NCBI GenBank assembly: GCA_014904985.1
Contig: MU128922.1
Location: forward strand, 196,249-260,248
Reading direction: 5' to 3'
From: Hydnum rufescens UP504
Taxonomy: Eukaryota; Basidiomycota; Agaricomycetes; Cantharellales; Hydnaceae
Length of the DNA: 64,000 bases
This document shows, piece by piece, positions 44,455 to 55,827 of this stretch. The stretch's first letter is position 1. Every line of letters begins with the position of its first letter. The notes beneath the pieces are model-generated. The model was not told the DNA's origin. It searched no databases and was given only the letters and a program-made list of their open reading frames with translations. The position numbers were made by a program, and so were the translations under genes.

Positions 44455-46022
44455 TATAGAAGAAGGGTTGGGAGCTCCAATGACTGTCAAATCAAAATCT
44501 GGTTCAGCCAGTGTGTAGATGGGAGACTGTATTTCTGTTGTTGTTCGTTGGGCTGGTTCGCTTCAATGGTTGATCACACTCTGCAAGATGTGTATGGTGT
44601 TCAGTGGAGAATAGGAAGGGATATGGACTAGCTGTAGTCAATGATATATTGTGTGGGATGCTTATAGAAAGGCTTATACGTCTGGGATGCTTATAGAAAG
44701 GCTTATACGTCTGGGATGCTTGTGGAAAGGCTTATACGTTGTTCGTGTTGTGTTGGTCTGTTTACTGATATTTGTGTATTCTTGTTTACGTTCTCCTGGT
44801 CAAAATGCGGAAATCTGTGGGTTATAGACTGGTCAGTGCTTGGTTAGTCTTTGTTAGTATGTTTCTTTCTTCTTTCTTCAGAACCTGATACGTATTTCGT
44901 TATGCTTACTTTTCCTTGGATGTCCAGCAACTCTAACCTTAGGTCCTGCAACTATCCTTGGCTTTAGTGATTCGCGTAGAGGGCTACCAGTGGCTTTGTC
45001 TCAACAACCTTGAAGATGACTTAGCTCCAGATGGCTTATAGATAGACTGTTCTTTAGAGGCAAGCAGAAAAGTTGACAGTGGTTGACAGTAATGATTTCC
45101 AGAGAGGAGATGATTGTGTGTGGGTACAGGAAATCTACCAGCTTTTATACCTTTCTGAAGGTGGCTGTGTTTAAGAAATATGACTCCCCCATGGGTGAGT
45201 CATATGTGAGTCATATGTGAGAACAAAAGAAAAATAACAAGATGATGTAATAATGTGGTCATAGCTGAGTCATTCATAAAGAGAACAAAAGAAATCATGA
45301 GGAGTGATGTCATAGTGATGTCATTCATAAAGAGAACAAAAGGAATCATGAGGGGGGGGTGATGTCACCAATTTGCTGAGCATGTGGAATGCTTGGAGCA
45401 TGTGGTCACTGACCATGTGGAGCATTCTGGAGGCGAAATGAAAGGATATCTCCGGGTTTTGGAGATTAATTTGAGCATAGTCCAGTGGTTAAGGTGTTTT
45501 GTTGCTGGTTGATAATGGGGACAAGTGAGCTTTCTGGGCACGGTGGTTCCGAGAAGATCCGGTGTAAACTGACAGAGAAATTTGTTTTTTACTGATGGGT
45601 GTTGATTCTGATAGTAATATCGCTCTGTAGAGTTCAGTTTTGATCTGTTCTTCGCGTGCTCGGTACCGTTGGATGCGGATTTTTTATATCTTTCTAGGCG
45701 CGGTTGTTCCGAAAGGATTGAATACGAACTGACGGAGAAATTCGTTTTTTACTGGAAATTCCGGATTTTGGTAGTAAAATTGGCCTGGAGAGTGCAGTTT
45801 TGGTCCGTTCGACTTGTGTTTGGTACCGTTCGAAAGGTGTGAATCGTAGCTTTCTAAGCGTTATATGGGCGTACCTCTCCGATCGAAACTGATGGAGTTA
45901 TAGAATGAATTTGATTTCCGCACGTAGCCATAATTAATTTTGTAATTGGTCATGTGATCCTCCAATGGCTGGGAGTGGTGTGATTTCGCGTTTTCTGATA
46001 CTGGATGTTTTTATCTTCCACA
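44455..46022 (-). repeat. Solo LTR of family C nested in the long element
   Basis: About 1568 bp in minus orientation (TATAGAAGAAGGG left, CTTCCACA right). It splits ORF a: the uninterrupted copy 1 reads GCCTGCATTGAATC, here GCCTGC then the LTR then CCGCCTTGAATC. That fits a 5-bp duplication CCTGC/CCGCC with later changes. It has the TATA box, the three modules and 3 units of the internal array (44650-44740). Confidence 0.9.
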
Positions 46023-46167
46023 CCGCCTTGAATCATATTGTGTAACTCGAGAATACTCCAACGACTCCAATTTTCATGTAAAGGTGCAGATAAGGACGGC
46101 CGTATATGGGAATGTTGATATAGCAACAGTCTACCTTCCTATGTTCACCCATTGCCCTCCTGAATAA
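46023..46167 (+). pseudogene. Accessory ORF a (copy 2), 3' part
   Basis: Open frame from 46025 to the TAA at 46165-46167 with HVKVQIRTAVYGNVDIATV, matching HVRVEIRTLVYGNVDRRMV in copy 1 and, more loosely, LIRIHLILIVFGEMDD of ORF b. Confidence 0.5.
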
Positions 46168-46487
46168 ACCATCATCATCATTGTTAAATCACCTCTAAAA
46201 ATAAAAATCTTCCTCTATCACAAAAAATGCCAGGCAAATGAAAAACACCATAAATGGAAAAGGAAAACATAAACAGCAGGTCTGTCACATGTCAAAACCA
46301 AACAACTGGATACAAAAGTCATCAAAAAACGCGGACCGCATGTCTTCATCTGTGATTCTAAAAAACTCCCACTACAACCTCAAAAGGCCATGAGTTCAAC
46401 CAGTATGTAAAAACCACGATCATTAAGGATGTTCATTAAACATTCAGGAGCTCAGGCGATATTGAGAACTCAGGCAATAATTCGAAT

Positions 46488-46808
46488 TTGAATGCCAATC
46501 AAATTCCTCTCTCATGTCAGGACTTTGCAATGATGGAAGAAACTGAAATCGGCCTTGGAGCACTAGTAACCAACCGCGACTCATACTACCTGGCACTATG
46601 TGTAGGAGAATTCGGTGTATTCTATCCCGACATCGAAAACGATACCGATCACTTCTATTATGCCTACTTAAGCCAAATCCGAATCAGGGACTTCAGTTCA
46701 GACAGTCACCTACTTATTCGAATCCATCTCATCCTCATAGTATTTGGTGAAATGGATGACGAGTGCCCAGACCCATACTTCACCCACACAATCCCTGTCA
46801 TCATTTGA
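46488..46808 (+). CDS. Accessory ORF b (copy 2), 106 aa, unknown function
   Basis: Intact; same protein as 23718-24041 with few changes: EIGLGALVTN, YLALCVGEFGVFYPDIEN, HFYYAYLSQIRIRDFSSDSH, IHLILIVFGEMDDECPDPYF. Many base differences between copies are CG here against TG or CA in copy 1. Both copies stay open, which hints at past selection on the protein. Confidence 0.6.
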   Translation: MNANQIPLSCQDFAMMEETEIGLGALVTNRDSYYLALCVGEFGVFYPDIENDTDHFYYAYLSQIRIRDFSSDSHLLIRIHLILIVFGEMDDECPDPYFTHTIPVII

Positions 46809-47030
46809 TCCCTTATGAAATAAAACACTGCCTCTGCCTGCCTCCTGATGACATTGACGTATGAGAAGATGACAGCGAAATATGAATGAAAATGACCCTG
46901 CACATCAATGAAGGAATTCAAACCCATAAAAAGCCTAAGCGAAATTAAATGGACACATGATTATTGATCTGCGGATACAAAAGTGACATAAAAGCAAATC
47001 GAATGACTATCCTCAAGGCACGAATCAAAA

Positions 47031-47552
47031 GTGTTCACCATGCCATTGGAACTTCACACGATTATATATCAGCAATTTGATTACCCATACCCAGAACCAT
47101 TCACCCATCTCAAACCCCACATGATTATCCGCTATTATCCAAATCCCCAAGTTGCATATGACGGCATTATAAAGACAAAAAGGGTCGACTGGACAACATA
47201 CGAGTTCAGAGAACCGCATAACAATCAACCCTCATTGTGCCACGATCTCGAAATTGAATTTGTCCTTCTCCTCCATGTTCCAGAAAACATGTCTGTACCC
47301 CACCAAACCTTCTCCACAGATGCTCTTGACCTCCACCTGAACAATGCCATTCAAAGTGGGTATTCGCTTAAAAATCCTAGAATAATACAAAGGAAAAACT
47401 ATTAAAAATGCGGATATTAAAGATCCTTACCCAACAATAAGCGACTTCTATCACCAAATTCAAAACATAAACTCACAAGAAATTTCGCTTTGGTTTGAAG
47501 GATGGACGTGGTGGTTCTACACAAGGAGGCATGGTCAAATCTCAATTGTATG
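47031..47552 (+). pseudogene. Accessory ORF c (copy 2), in two frames
   Basis: MPLELHTIIYQQFDYPYPEP to NNAIQSGYSLK in one frame (to about 47375), then KDPYPTISDFYHQIQ and SLWFEGWTWWFYTRRHGQIS in another, ending at the TGA near 47550. The same frame change occurs in copy 1. It lies directly upstream of the 3' LTR start (47610). Unknown function; the Trp/Tyr-rich C-terminus is distinctive. Confidence 0.5.
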
Positions 47553-47609
47553 ACTGTCAGGAAAGGCAAAGGGCATTGCAAGGGGCTGCAATTAAAAGTG
47601 TTCACCATC

Positions 47610-47682
47610 TGTGGAAGATAAAAACATCCAGTATCAGAAAATGCGAAATTACACTACTTCCAGCCATTGGACGATCACATGA
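47610..47682 (+). repeat. Truncated 3' LTR of the long family C element
   Basis: The first 73 bases of the family C LTR, differing from the 5' LTR at 33070 only at CpG-type positions (TGTG/TGCG, ATGATC/ACGATC) and sharing its private variants. After CACATGA the sequence changes to the leader of the gene at 47755. Confidence 0.85.
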
Positions 47683-47754
47683 GAGCATTTATTTTTTCTT
47701 CATCTGCCCATCTTTGAACATTGTCTTGCTCATTCCTTCACTCATTCCTTCATA

Positions 47755-50700
47755 ATGTCCCTACCCCCACCAGACTCAGCTACAGGGCAGGATCAACTTT
47801 GTCTAATCTACCAACTCTTGATGTCTCAGTTTAATACTGCTGCTGCTGCCACCAGTCCTGGTCTTAACTCTGCGCAGCCCCCAGATACTACAGTTCTCAC
47901 TACTCCAGCTCAGCAGCCAGCAACTCCATTGCCTACACACCTTCCTTTGATTCCTCCTCTGGCACCTCCCCCATTATATACTGGACATGCCACTGAGAGA
48001 CCATGGGGCTTGGCGCCACTTCCACTTCCACTTCCACTCAACTCACCCATCCTTCCCTATGGAGGTTGAGGAGATTCCTCTCTGTTATCCCCAGGAGCAA
48101 CTGGAGGTGTGCGAGGTATCCCTGCAGCAGGCTTCCCAATGGGTCATGTTGCTGCTGAGCAACGGGAAGCAGCTCAGCATCACAGGGGCTCCCTAGATAC
48201 TGGCAGGGGCAGGCGAAGGGTCCCAGCCCCTTGAGGCCCTTCTCACTCAGTGCCTGTACCACCACCCTCAGTTCATCAGACAGCTCTGGTGGACCCACCA
48301 CACTTGGATATTCGATTTTACCTTTGTGCATCTGAGGTAAGTTGGCTGACAGAATCGAGGCAACAGTCCACTGATTTCAACTATCAGAGTGAGCACAGGT
48401 TTGCTATGGGGAATCTCCCATCTCTCCGATCTGCTGGATGTCAGATTTGCGTTGTCCATGAGGACTTTCGAGCCGACTACCTCCATCATCTTAATGAGGC
48501 CAACCATGGGGTTGTTCTCCATCATCTATCCCCAGATATGTCCTTTTCTGCTGCGCTGGCAATGGCAAAACAAACCTGGAGTATGTATCCCCTTCAGGCT
48601 GTATTTCCTGATCTTGGCCGGAATCCCAATGGGGTACCACGCCCTGATTTCTTCTTGTTGGTCCCAATTATGAATGGGAAAAAATACTTTAGCCTCGGAC
48701 TCCCCAGGCGTTCACGACTTGAACCTATTCCCTTGCCAAATCTATCCCTCCGCAAGTGTATCCTTCATCCACATCCAGCAAATTCACTTTGGACCTTCCA
48801 TATGGTGGATGGTATATTCACATTCTACATTGGTGAGTTGGATAGTTCCTCACTTCATAAACATATCTTCAACATCTTATTCCCTAGCACCTATATCTCC
48901 TTTTCTGGAGACAAACATTGGAGTTTTAGGGGTCGTGGTATGCGCCACCGGTGTGGAGGCATTCGATTATCTTGGAGTATTGCTGCCGATTCTGCAGTCC
49001 TCTACACTGAGACTGATGGTGACAACACCTATCGTGATGAGGCCTTATGTGAGCTCATTGAATGCCCAGATGATTCCATGGCTGTTAGTGACACAGAAAT
49101 GGATGATTTGGAGTCTCATATGGAGTCTCATAATCGGGGGATTGTACAGATGGATGATGTCCTAGATTCCCTTGTGCATAATCTCTTTACTTTCTTGTTC
49201 AGAAGATCTCACTTGTTTTTCTTGGCAGCAATGAGACCCAATGGCAATTTGTACTGACGGAGGCCAACAGGAGGAGCCAGTTCGAGGCCTATGGACCATT
49301 CCCTACCACCCTCCCACCAACAATGCACTTCCTTCCACGTCTACAATCCCAGAGATGGTTCTCCAAGCTGGCTTATGCTCACGCCAGGACTCTCAAACCC
49401 CAATTGAGGAGTTTACTCTGACTGGCACCAGTATCCAGGACCTATCTCTTCAACTGGAACAGGTCATACTCTTGTGCTATCACAGTGGCTTTTCCGACCA
49501 ACTTATTACATCAATCTGGTGGTTTACAGTGTAGGGACCGCTCTAAAATGAATCTCCTCCTTCCACCCATCTGATTTGTCCTGTGCTATGTTTCAGACGA
49601 GCACCAGGAACTGTATGAAACACGCATGGAGATGGGGTCATTAGGGAGGTAATCACCACCCTTACTGATAAGTGGTTTCTGGTCCCACCTTCTTGCAGTA
49701 ATATTGCAACAAGCCTTGATGATCGAGGGATTCTCATTGCTAGCACCCCTTGCCCTAGTATCAAGCCAATGCCTCTACAAATTCAAAATGCTTTCGTCCA
49801 GGGCACTCTGGTAACTCTATCAATCCTCTGGTGCGAGTGCCTCCCACACCACTTCTCTGAATTGGCATGGATCTTCCATGCTTCACACCGTAATACTGAA
49901 TCCCTCACTCATCCACTACTGGAGAGTTATTCACCTTCCCTCATTTTGGCACTGGATAACATGTGCGCTGGGAGACTTTCCACAATTCAACCAATCATAG
50001 AATTGTATCTTGACTTTCCTGTTAGTACTTCTCACTTTTCACTGGGGGAATGATCACATACTGATGGGTCTTGGCTGCTGTAGCTGAATCGTGCTGCCCA
50101 GCTTGATGGACTCCAAATGTTGCAGATGGAGGAGCTTGTCCTCCTAATTGTTGTTCATGGCCATACAGACTCTCCTCGCAAATTCCATTCCTTCAATCAA
50201 GGGATGCAATTGGAAACTCGGAATGGCTTCCACTTCCTTGAGGTATGTTAGTAGTTGCTGGGATGCTATTTTAAGTAACATTGATATTATATAATATTAG
50301 CTTGCTGCTAGGTTCGAAGGAGGCCTCCCTGGCCTGCTGGGGGTCCTTCAAGGGGGGAAGATCATAAGCTTGAGTACCCTCCTGGAGAATGTAACGATCT
50401 CACCTGGCTCTGCTGAAGCCCAGGTTCGACTTCTCAGTATTCCTGGACACTCTTATTCCAACTTTTCCAATGTCCTCACTGATTTCTTATCTGGGACTGG
50501 GATTCCCAACATTGCACTTGCTCAGTCTCAGGGCCTGCTGATGCTTGGAGATCAAATAGGGGAAGACCTGGATAGCCAGGATCCCAGCCTCTGCTCATGC
50601 CTATTCCATAGGGCAGCCACTGGCTCAGAGGCCTTGTTGAAATCCACCTCTGTCAGGGTTCATATTCAATTTTCTACCTATGGTGAAAATAACCAGCTAA

Positions 50701-50897
50701 GTACAGTATCCTAACAGGTTGAGTTTAGTGAACGTCTAACTGGTATCAAATGGAGCTCTTGCTTTGGTGGGGTCAATATTTCCTTGACAGATATTTTTGA
50801 TATCTTGACTCGGAGGGAGCCTCGTTGAGCCCTCCATGAATGGTTCTTTGCTGCTATTGTTAGTGGTGCTGCTGATGGTATGGGTGGTATTATTTAA
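47755..50897 (+). pseudogene. Large decayed multi-exon gene, unknown function
   Basis: A CT-rich leader precedes the ATG at 47755 (MSLPPPDSATGQDQLCLIYQ). One frame runs to about 49150 with TGA codons at 48067 and 48232 and a probable intron 48337-48387 (GTAAGT...ATCAG). Further exons: NETQWQFVLTEANRRSQFEA (49231 on), GVIREVITTLTDKWFLVPPS (49640-50050), intron 50243-50300 (GTATGT...TTAG), LLENVTISPGSAEAQVRLLS (50370-50714), and an end HEWFFAAIVSGAADGMGGII (TAA at 50895). Several stops are TGA where CGA fits. Proline-rich N-terminus, no domain I can name. Confidence 0.55.
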
Positions 50898-51156
50898 TGT
50901 GGCAAAAGCTTTTCATCTTTTCTCTCTCACCATCACCATCCTAATAAATATCTTCCCTATTATTTCCTTCTAATATTACCAATTCTCATCACCCCCTCCC
51001 CTTCCCCTACCATGTCGCACTTTAAAAGAAAATCCATACTCTACCCTCTTAGTCCTACTATCCTTTGCTATTTTTTCCTAGTCTTACTAATTTGAAGCTC
51101 TGTTACAAGTCATACTTGAGATTACTGTTTATGCATTGTACCATATATTGCACCAC

Positions 51157-53758
51157 TGTTGGAGGGAAAAATCCCTGCCACATTGTAAGCAGGAATCAGA
51201 AGTCAAATCCAGCCACAGTCCGTGAAATGGATATGAGGACAAAGAGAGGGGATCATGGGGCCAATCCAAACATTAGGGTCTGAGGGGAGGGAGGTCTTTG
51301 GATGGGTGAAATTGTCCTGTATAGACTGAGCCTATCCAGACAATAAATGAAGGAGTTATTAAATTGGGGAATCACACTCTAGGTCCTCCTCTTGAGAGCC
51401 TATCAAAAGTATGATTAGTGGGGGTTGAGTTGTGGAATTTACCCTAACACCAGCAGCAGTTCAACTAGCTTTTCAACTGGGGATGGGGGAAAGATGATAG
51501 AAATTCGCATCTCCTGCACTTAATATACATCACAGAAAAATTCTATGGTAACCAGCAGAAAGGTGGATTAAGGCAAAAATGATGAAAAGAAATTAAGTCA
51601 AAAAATTCAAAACTGAAGGAGATATTCAATTAACAAGTCAGAATAGGGGAATATGGCTTAACCAAGGTATTCCTCCTCTCCTACTGAACAAAATCCCTTG
51701 AGAAAAGGTGGAACTGGTCGCCCTAGATGTACCTCTATCAGACATAGGGTGCCAGAACCATAATTGCCTTTAGTAATCAGAAAGCGGAGGTAAAAGTGAA
51801 ATGAGCCATGGGAGACTAAATTACAGAAAGCTGAGTTCTAATCCGCTCGTTTTTCCCTTGGTACCATTCGATGCGGATTTTTAGCGTCTTTCCAGGGGTG
51901 GTCATTTCTAATGAATCGGATTAAAACTGATGGAGATATTCACGAAATACTGAAAGATAGTGTGGAGCATGAGGTAAAATTGACCTGGGGGATGCAGTTC
52001 ACATCCGATAAATGCGTGTGTCGTACTGTTAGATAGGTATTGATCGTAGCTTTCTGGCGCTGTTTTGACGAGTTGATCCAATCAAAAATAGTGGAGATAT
52101 TCGCGAAATACTCCTTGAGAGTATTGGAATAGCCCCTATTTAACATGTGACAAGTCTGCGAGTCAAAGTGGGAGTTGTGTTACATAATCCAAGGTCAAAA
52201 TACACCCTTGAGGCAATTGGATACCCCAATAGTGATACAATAGGTGGACGAAAGTAAGGTTGAATTGCTATAGCCTGGTTAAACTGGCTTGGAAGTAAGT
52301 ACAATCTGGATGCCTGTTGAAGTGCCAAGGACAGACAAGTAATTGTCTCATATATAGGTGGGGAAAAAGTAAAAGGACCATGGTTCCTGGGATGTGGAAT
52401 CCATGCTATTTCACAGCCAAAGGAATAACAAGTGTGGATACAAGAGAAATGTAGAAATATGGATTCATTTGAGGAGGTAGTTGGGCCTGGATGAGGTATG
52501 TACATAGTGGATTTTATCCTCCAACAACATAAAACCTTGTACCACTACCAAATTTTCCAATGAATGATTCCCAAAGGTAACAATACTCTCCCAATTTATT
52601 GTGCCTTTCATTTATTTCAGAACAAGCTTAAATTCCATGTTGTTGGAAACCATGGGAATGGAATGTTCCCTTACCCTGTAAATGAGGCAAACACACTGGG
52701 TCTTCAACAGGCCACAGGGATTGTATTCATTTATGCCATGCCACAAGTATAAATTGTGGAGGCCTTGGCAATTCAACCTTGCCTTTGGATTATGACCCTG
52801 ACCTCTCCTACACATCCATTGCCTTAAGGGCAGTCTATCTAATTAGTATTATGTAATATGGATGCAGCAGTCTTCAGTTCCAAGATACAGACTGGTTGCA
52901 TAATCAAATAGGGGTAAATGCAGAGCTCTCAAGGAGTATTTTGTGATTTTCTCCATCAGGTTTAATCCAATCTTTGCATGTTTATAACCTCCTGAAAGCT
53001 ATGATCAATACCTATCAAATGTTCCCAATTACAAATTGAGCTAATTAAAACTGAAGTGTCTACAACAAATTTACTTCAAGTTTGATTACCCCTTACAAGT
53101 ATTGTACAAATTTCTGTCAGTTTTAATCATATCAGCTGGAAAATGGAGCACCCAGAAAGATATTGATTATATCTATTGAATGGTACCACACATAAAATGA
53201 TCCAATTAAAATGGAAGTGTCTATGATGAATTCTCCTCCATGTTTTATACTCTGAAGGTGTATATCTTGTCATTCAGAGTCAATTTTAATTCCACCCTCT
53301 TGTAAATACAATGATGCTAAATCTATAATCAATACCTATCCATCAATACCAAATACACAATTATTGGATGAGAATTGAGGCTCCTGAGATGATTTTATCA
53401 CCTGACTCATTACTCCCAAGGAGTATTTCATGAATTTATCTGTCAGTTTTGATCATATCAATTCTAAACAATAAAGCCCAGAATGGAATTGATAATATAT
53501 ATCTAATGATGCCAAGAACATCCCAAATGACAAAGAACTCAGTGTTTTAGGCTTAGGTTTCCCCATGTCTCTTAGGGTGTGGTATTTGTGATCCACCTTC
53601 ATCCTTGATTTATCTGCTTGGGCAATTATTGCTTACAGTAAACTTTCCATTAATTTAAAAGACCTTCATACACTTGAACCTGAATTTATTAGATTGATTT
53701 CATTCACAATCCCACATTGTGGACAGTAGCAGAGATCCCCCCTTACCTCTTGCTTACA
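51157..53758 (+). repeat. Diverged family A LTR (A3), split by a second A LTR
   Basis: Starts TGTTGGAGGGAAAAATCCCT (51157) and resumes at 52527/52531 after the insert. It continues with the family A words CCATTGCCTTAAGGGC and CAAGGAGTATTTT and several copies of the 160-bp module (CTCCATCAGG, TCTGTCAGTTTTAATC, TCTGTCAGTTTTGATC at about 52950, 53113, 53437), then ends TTGCTTACA at 53758. About 1.25 kb without the insert, plus orientation. No target duplication found. Confidence 0.8.
51184..52526 (-). repeat. Solo family A LTR (A2) nested in A3
   Basis: 1343 bp, TGTAAGCAGGAATC at the left, ATCCTCCAACA at the right, so minus orientation. It is flanked by ACAT at 51180-51183 and at 52527-52530, an exact 4-bp target duplication, and removing it restores A3. 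It is clearly diverged from the 5261 and 20970 LTRs. The ORFs inside are not genes. Confidence 0.88.
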
Positions 53759-53768
53759 ACATGAGGAA

Positions 53769-54035
53769 ATGGGAGTAAGGAGACTGGTTCTCAGTGAGAC
53801 TCAACATGAGGGAACTGAAGAAGATGTCCCAAGGATTCAGAGAGACTCTCAAGAGGGGAGGATCACTCAAATACAATATATTCTCCATCTTCTAAGGAGC
53901 AAGAGTACAAAAACTAGCTACTTATATACTAGAGATCAAGAGAGGATTATTAAGGAATTATTAAGGAAAGTGAGGAGGATATGTGGCAGGGGATATGTGG
54001 AGGGAGGATACAGGGCCAGTGTGATGATCACATAA
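53769..54035 (+). CDS. Hypothetical ORF, 88 aa
   Basis: MGVRRLVLSETQHEGTEEDV, then a basic helical part RDQERIIKELLRKVRRICGR. It begins just after the A3 LTR end. No domain known and no second copy in the window; coding status doubtful. Confidence 0.25.
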   Translation: MGVRRLVLSETQHEGTEEDVPRIQRDSQEGRITQIQYILHLLRSKSTKTSYLYTRDQERIIKELLRKVRRICGRGYVEGGYRASVMIT

Positions 54036-54112
54036 TGGTTGGAGGATGGATCAGGCAACCATAGTGGATGATATGGCTAATTACCCTGTTCAAATTGGTC
54101 TATATTTTCAGC

Positions 54113-54134
54113 TTAGGGTTAGGGTTGGGGTTAG
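54113..54134 (+). repeat. Short interstitial telomere-like tract
   Basis: TTAGGGTTAGGGTTGGGGTT followed by AG: about three and a half units of the TTAGGG type used by many fungi. Too short for a telomere, and unrelated sequence lies on both sides. Confidence 0.6.
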
Positions 54135-54289
54135 CACAAACTAACACAATCATTAGTCAATATCAGGTGACCCTAATCTAAGAGAAGGGGCACATTCCTC
54201 CCCCAATGTATTCCCCAGTTTCCATGGCCAGCTGAGGTGTGAAAAGATAGGTGTGCATGACATTGTCTTTGTCACTCCCTACTTTCCCT

Positions 54290-54845
54290 CTTTCAACTGG
54301 GCAGGGGTCAGGAGAACCAGGAAAGGAGAGAAAATGTGCAAAAAAGATCCAAACAAAAAGGATCCCCTACCAGCCTCCCCATACTTTTGGCTCATGCACA
54401 ATGTTATCTTTCATTGCTTGAGCCTTCAGCATTTGGGTTGGCTGATGACTGGAGACCTAGGAAGGAGGGAAACAAATAAAAGTTATCCCCCATCAGCCCC
54501 CCCCATACACTTTCAGCTCATGCACAAAGTTATCTTCGTCGCTCAAGCCTTCTGTGTTTGGGTTGGCTGATGACTGGAGATGCAGGAAGGAGAGAAATGA
54601 ATTTAAAAATGAATCAAACTATCTCCCATCAGCCCCCCCCCCCATACACTTTCAGCTCATGCACAAAGTTATCTTCATCACTTGAGCCTTCTGTGTTTGG
54701 GTTGGCTGATGACTGGAGATGCAGGAAGGAGAGAAACGAATTAAAAATGAATCAAACTATCTCCCATCAGCCCCCCATACACTTTCAGCTCATGCACAAA
54801 GTTATCTTCGTCGCTCGAGCCTTCTGTGTTTGGGTTGGCTGAGAG
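54290..54845 (+). repeat. Minisatellite with units of about 127-140 bp, about 4 copies
   Basis: Repeated landmark GGGTTGGCTGATGACTGG at about 54434, 54561, 54701 and (truncated) 54834. Each unit contains a C-run before ATACACTTTCAGCTCATGCA and CAAAGTTATCTTC. The first unit is diverged, and unit lengths differ mainly by the C-run and an AATTTAAAAATGAATC segment. The ORFs at 54253, 54558 and 54719 are repeat translations. Confidence 0.85.
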
Positions 54846-55051
54846 AGAGAAAAAAAAATGGCAACTTCCGGGTTTTGTGGCAATTCCCGGATCCTCCATC
54901 AACCTCAATACTCAGGGCAAAGATGCACATCCACACATATCTGGACCCATGTCCTTCGCTGAAGAGTGAGGACTTCTTGTGAGTAGTCATCCTTTCACTG
55001 GCGATTATCATTGATCTGGCTGCTTCATAGTGATTTGTTCTGAAACCCCAG

Positions 55052-55201
55052 GTTGACTATCTCACTAGAGAGAGGGATGCAGCAATTCATGCATATGAGG
55101 TCTTCCATGCAAATAAGGATTCTCAGGATACATTGGGGACTGCTGTCCCTATGACTATTGATCAGTTTGTCTGTTTTTTCAATATCATTTTGGTGGATTG
55201 A
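55052..55201 (+). pseudogene. Exon-like fragment of an unknown gene
   Basis: After a plausible 3' splice site (TCTGAAACCCCAG) the frame VDYLTRERDAAIHAYEVFHA, then PMTIDQFVCFFNIIL, is open to a TGA at 55199-55201, and a short continuation RLEKKRQWY follows beyond it. The amphipathic start looks like a coiled coil. No flanking exons could be joined. Confidence 0.35.
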
Positions 55202-55827
55202 CATTCTCCATATAATTATAGGCTGGAGAAGAAGAGACAATGGTACTGAGAGCTGGTGATGTCAATATTGTATAGTAACGCATTGGCCTCTGGAGGTTTG
55301 TCAATGCCCGGCTTTTGCAATTTGTCCGTCTAGTATTCATATTCATAATCTCACTGGCGTGCGTCCCTAAAACAAATGAATCAGCTTCATCATGGAGAGT
55401 CATATTTCTTCTCTAGATTATGGCCTTGTACTACCAGTACAAAGGAGGGTCACATCCAGAGTACTATATATCTGGTAAAGTTGGGAGACCCACTCTATGT
55501 TTTTCGAATACTAGAGAAAACAGACAGGCCCACTCCACTGGCAATTGCGTAGATGGCAGCGCCTAGTTGGCATAGGATGATATTTCATTGGAAAGCCTTC
55601 TAACACATAGCCTTTCATCCACAGCTCTGACAGGGACGAAGAACTGTATCTTGACCTATTCCCCAATTCTCAAATTGATGCGCCCAGGACCGTAGCCTGT
55701 CGGCTATCCACAGCAAGTCACCGTGAAGCACACTATGATTAACTTAGTTTAACAGCAAACTGCGCAAGAGTTAGTTGTTTCTCGTACCGAAGGGTCGCTA
55801 CTGTATCTAAGCTATAAGAAATCAAGA
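55202..55827. other. No gene seen
   Basis: Mixed-composition sequence with only short ORFs in all frames. No repeat of other parts of the window was recognised. Confidence 0.4.

Larger units (their letters stand above)
33070..47682 (+). mobile_element. Long Ty3-type retrotransposon (family C) with accessory 3' genes
   Basis: Order: 5' LTR, PBS, gag-protease, RT-RNase H, integrase, 117-aa ORF, spliced 440-aa gene, ORFs a, b and c, truncated 3' LTR. A solo C LTR (44455-46022) is nested inside. Evidence that it is one unit: the two LTRs lie in the same orientation with shared private variants, all genes are on the plus strand, and the accessory region abuts the LTR start at the same base in a second copy (24829/24830). 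The uncertain part is whether 40.1-43.5 kb belonged to it originally, because CpG content changes sharply at both edges of that block. Confidence 0.65.

Noticed and set aside
54113..54134. True telomere
   Set aside because: Only about 22 bp, with unique sequence continuing on both sides.
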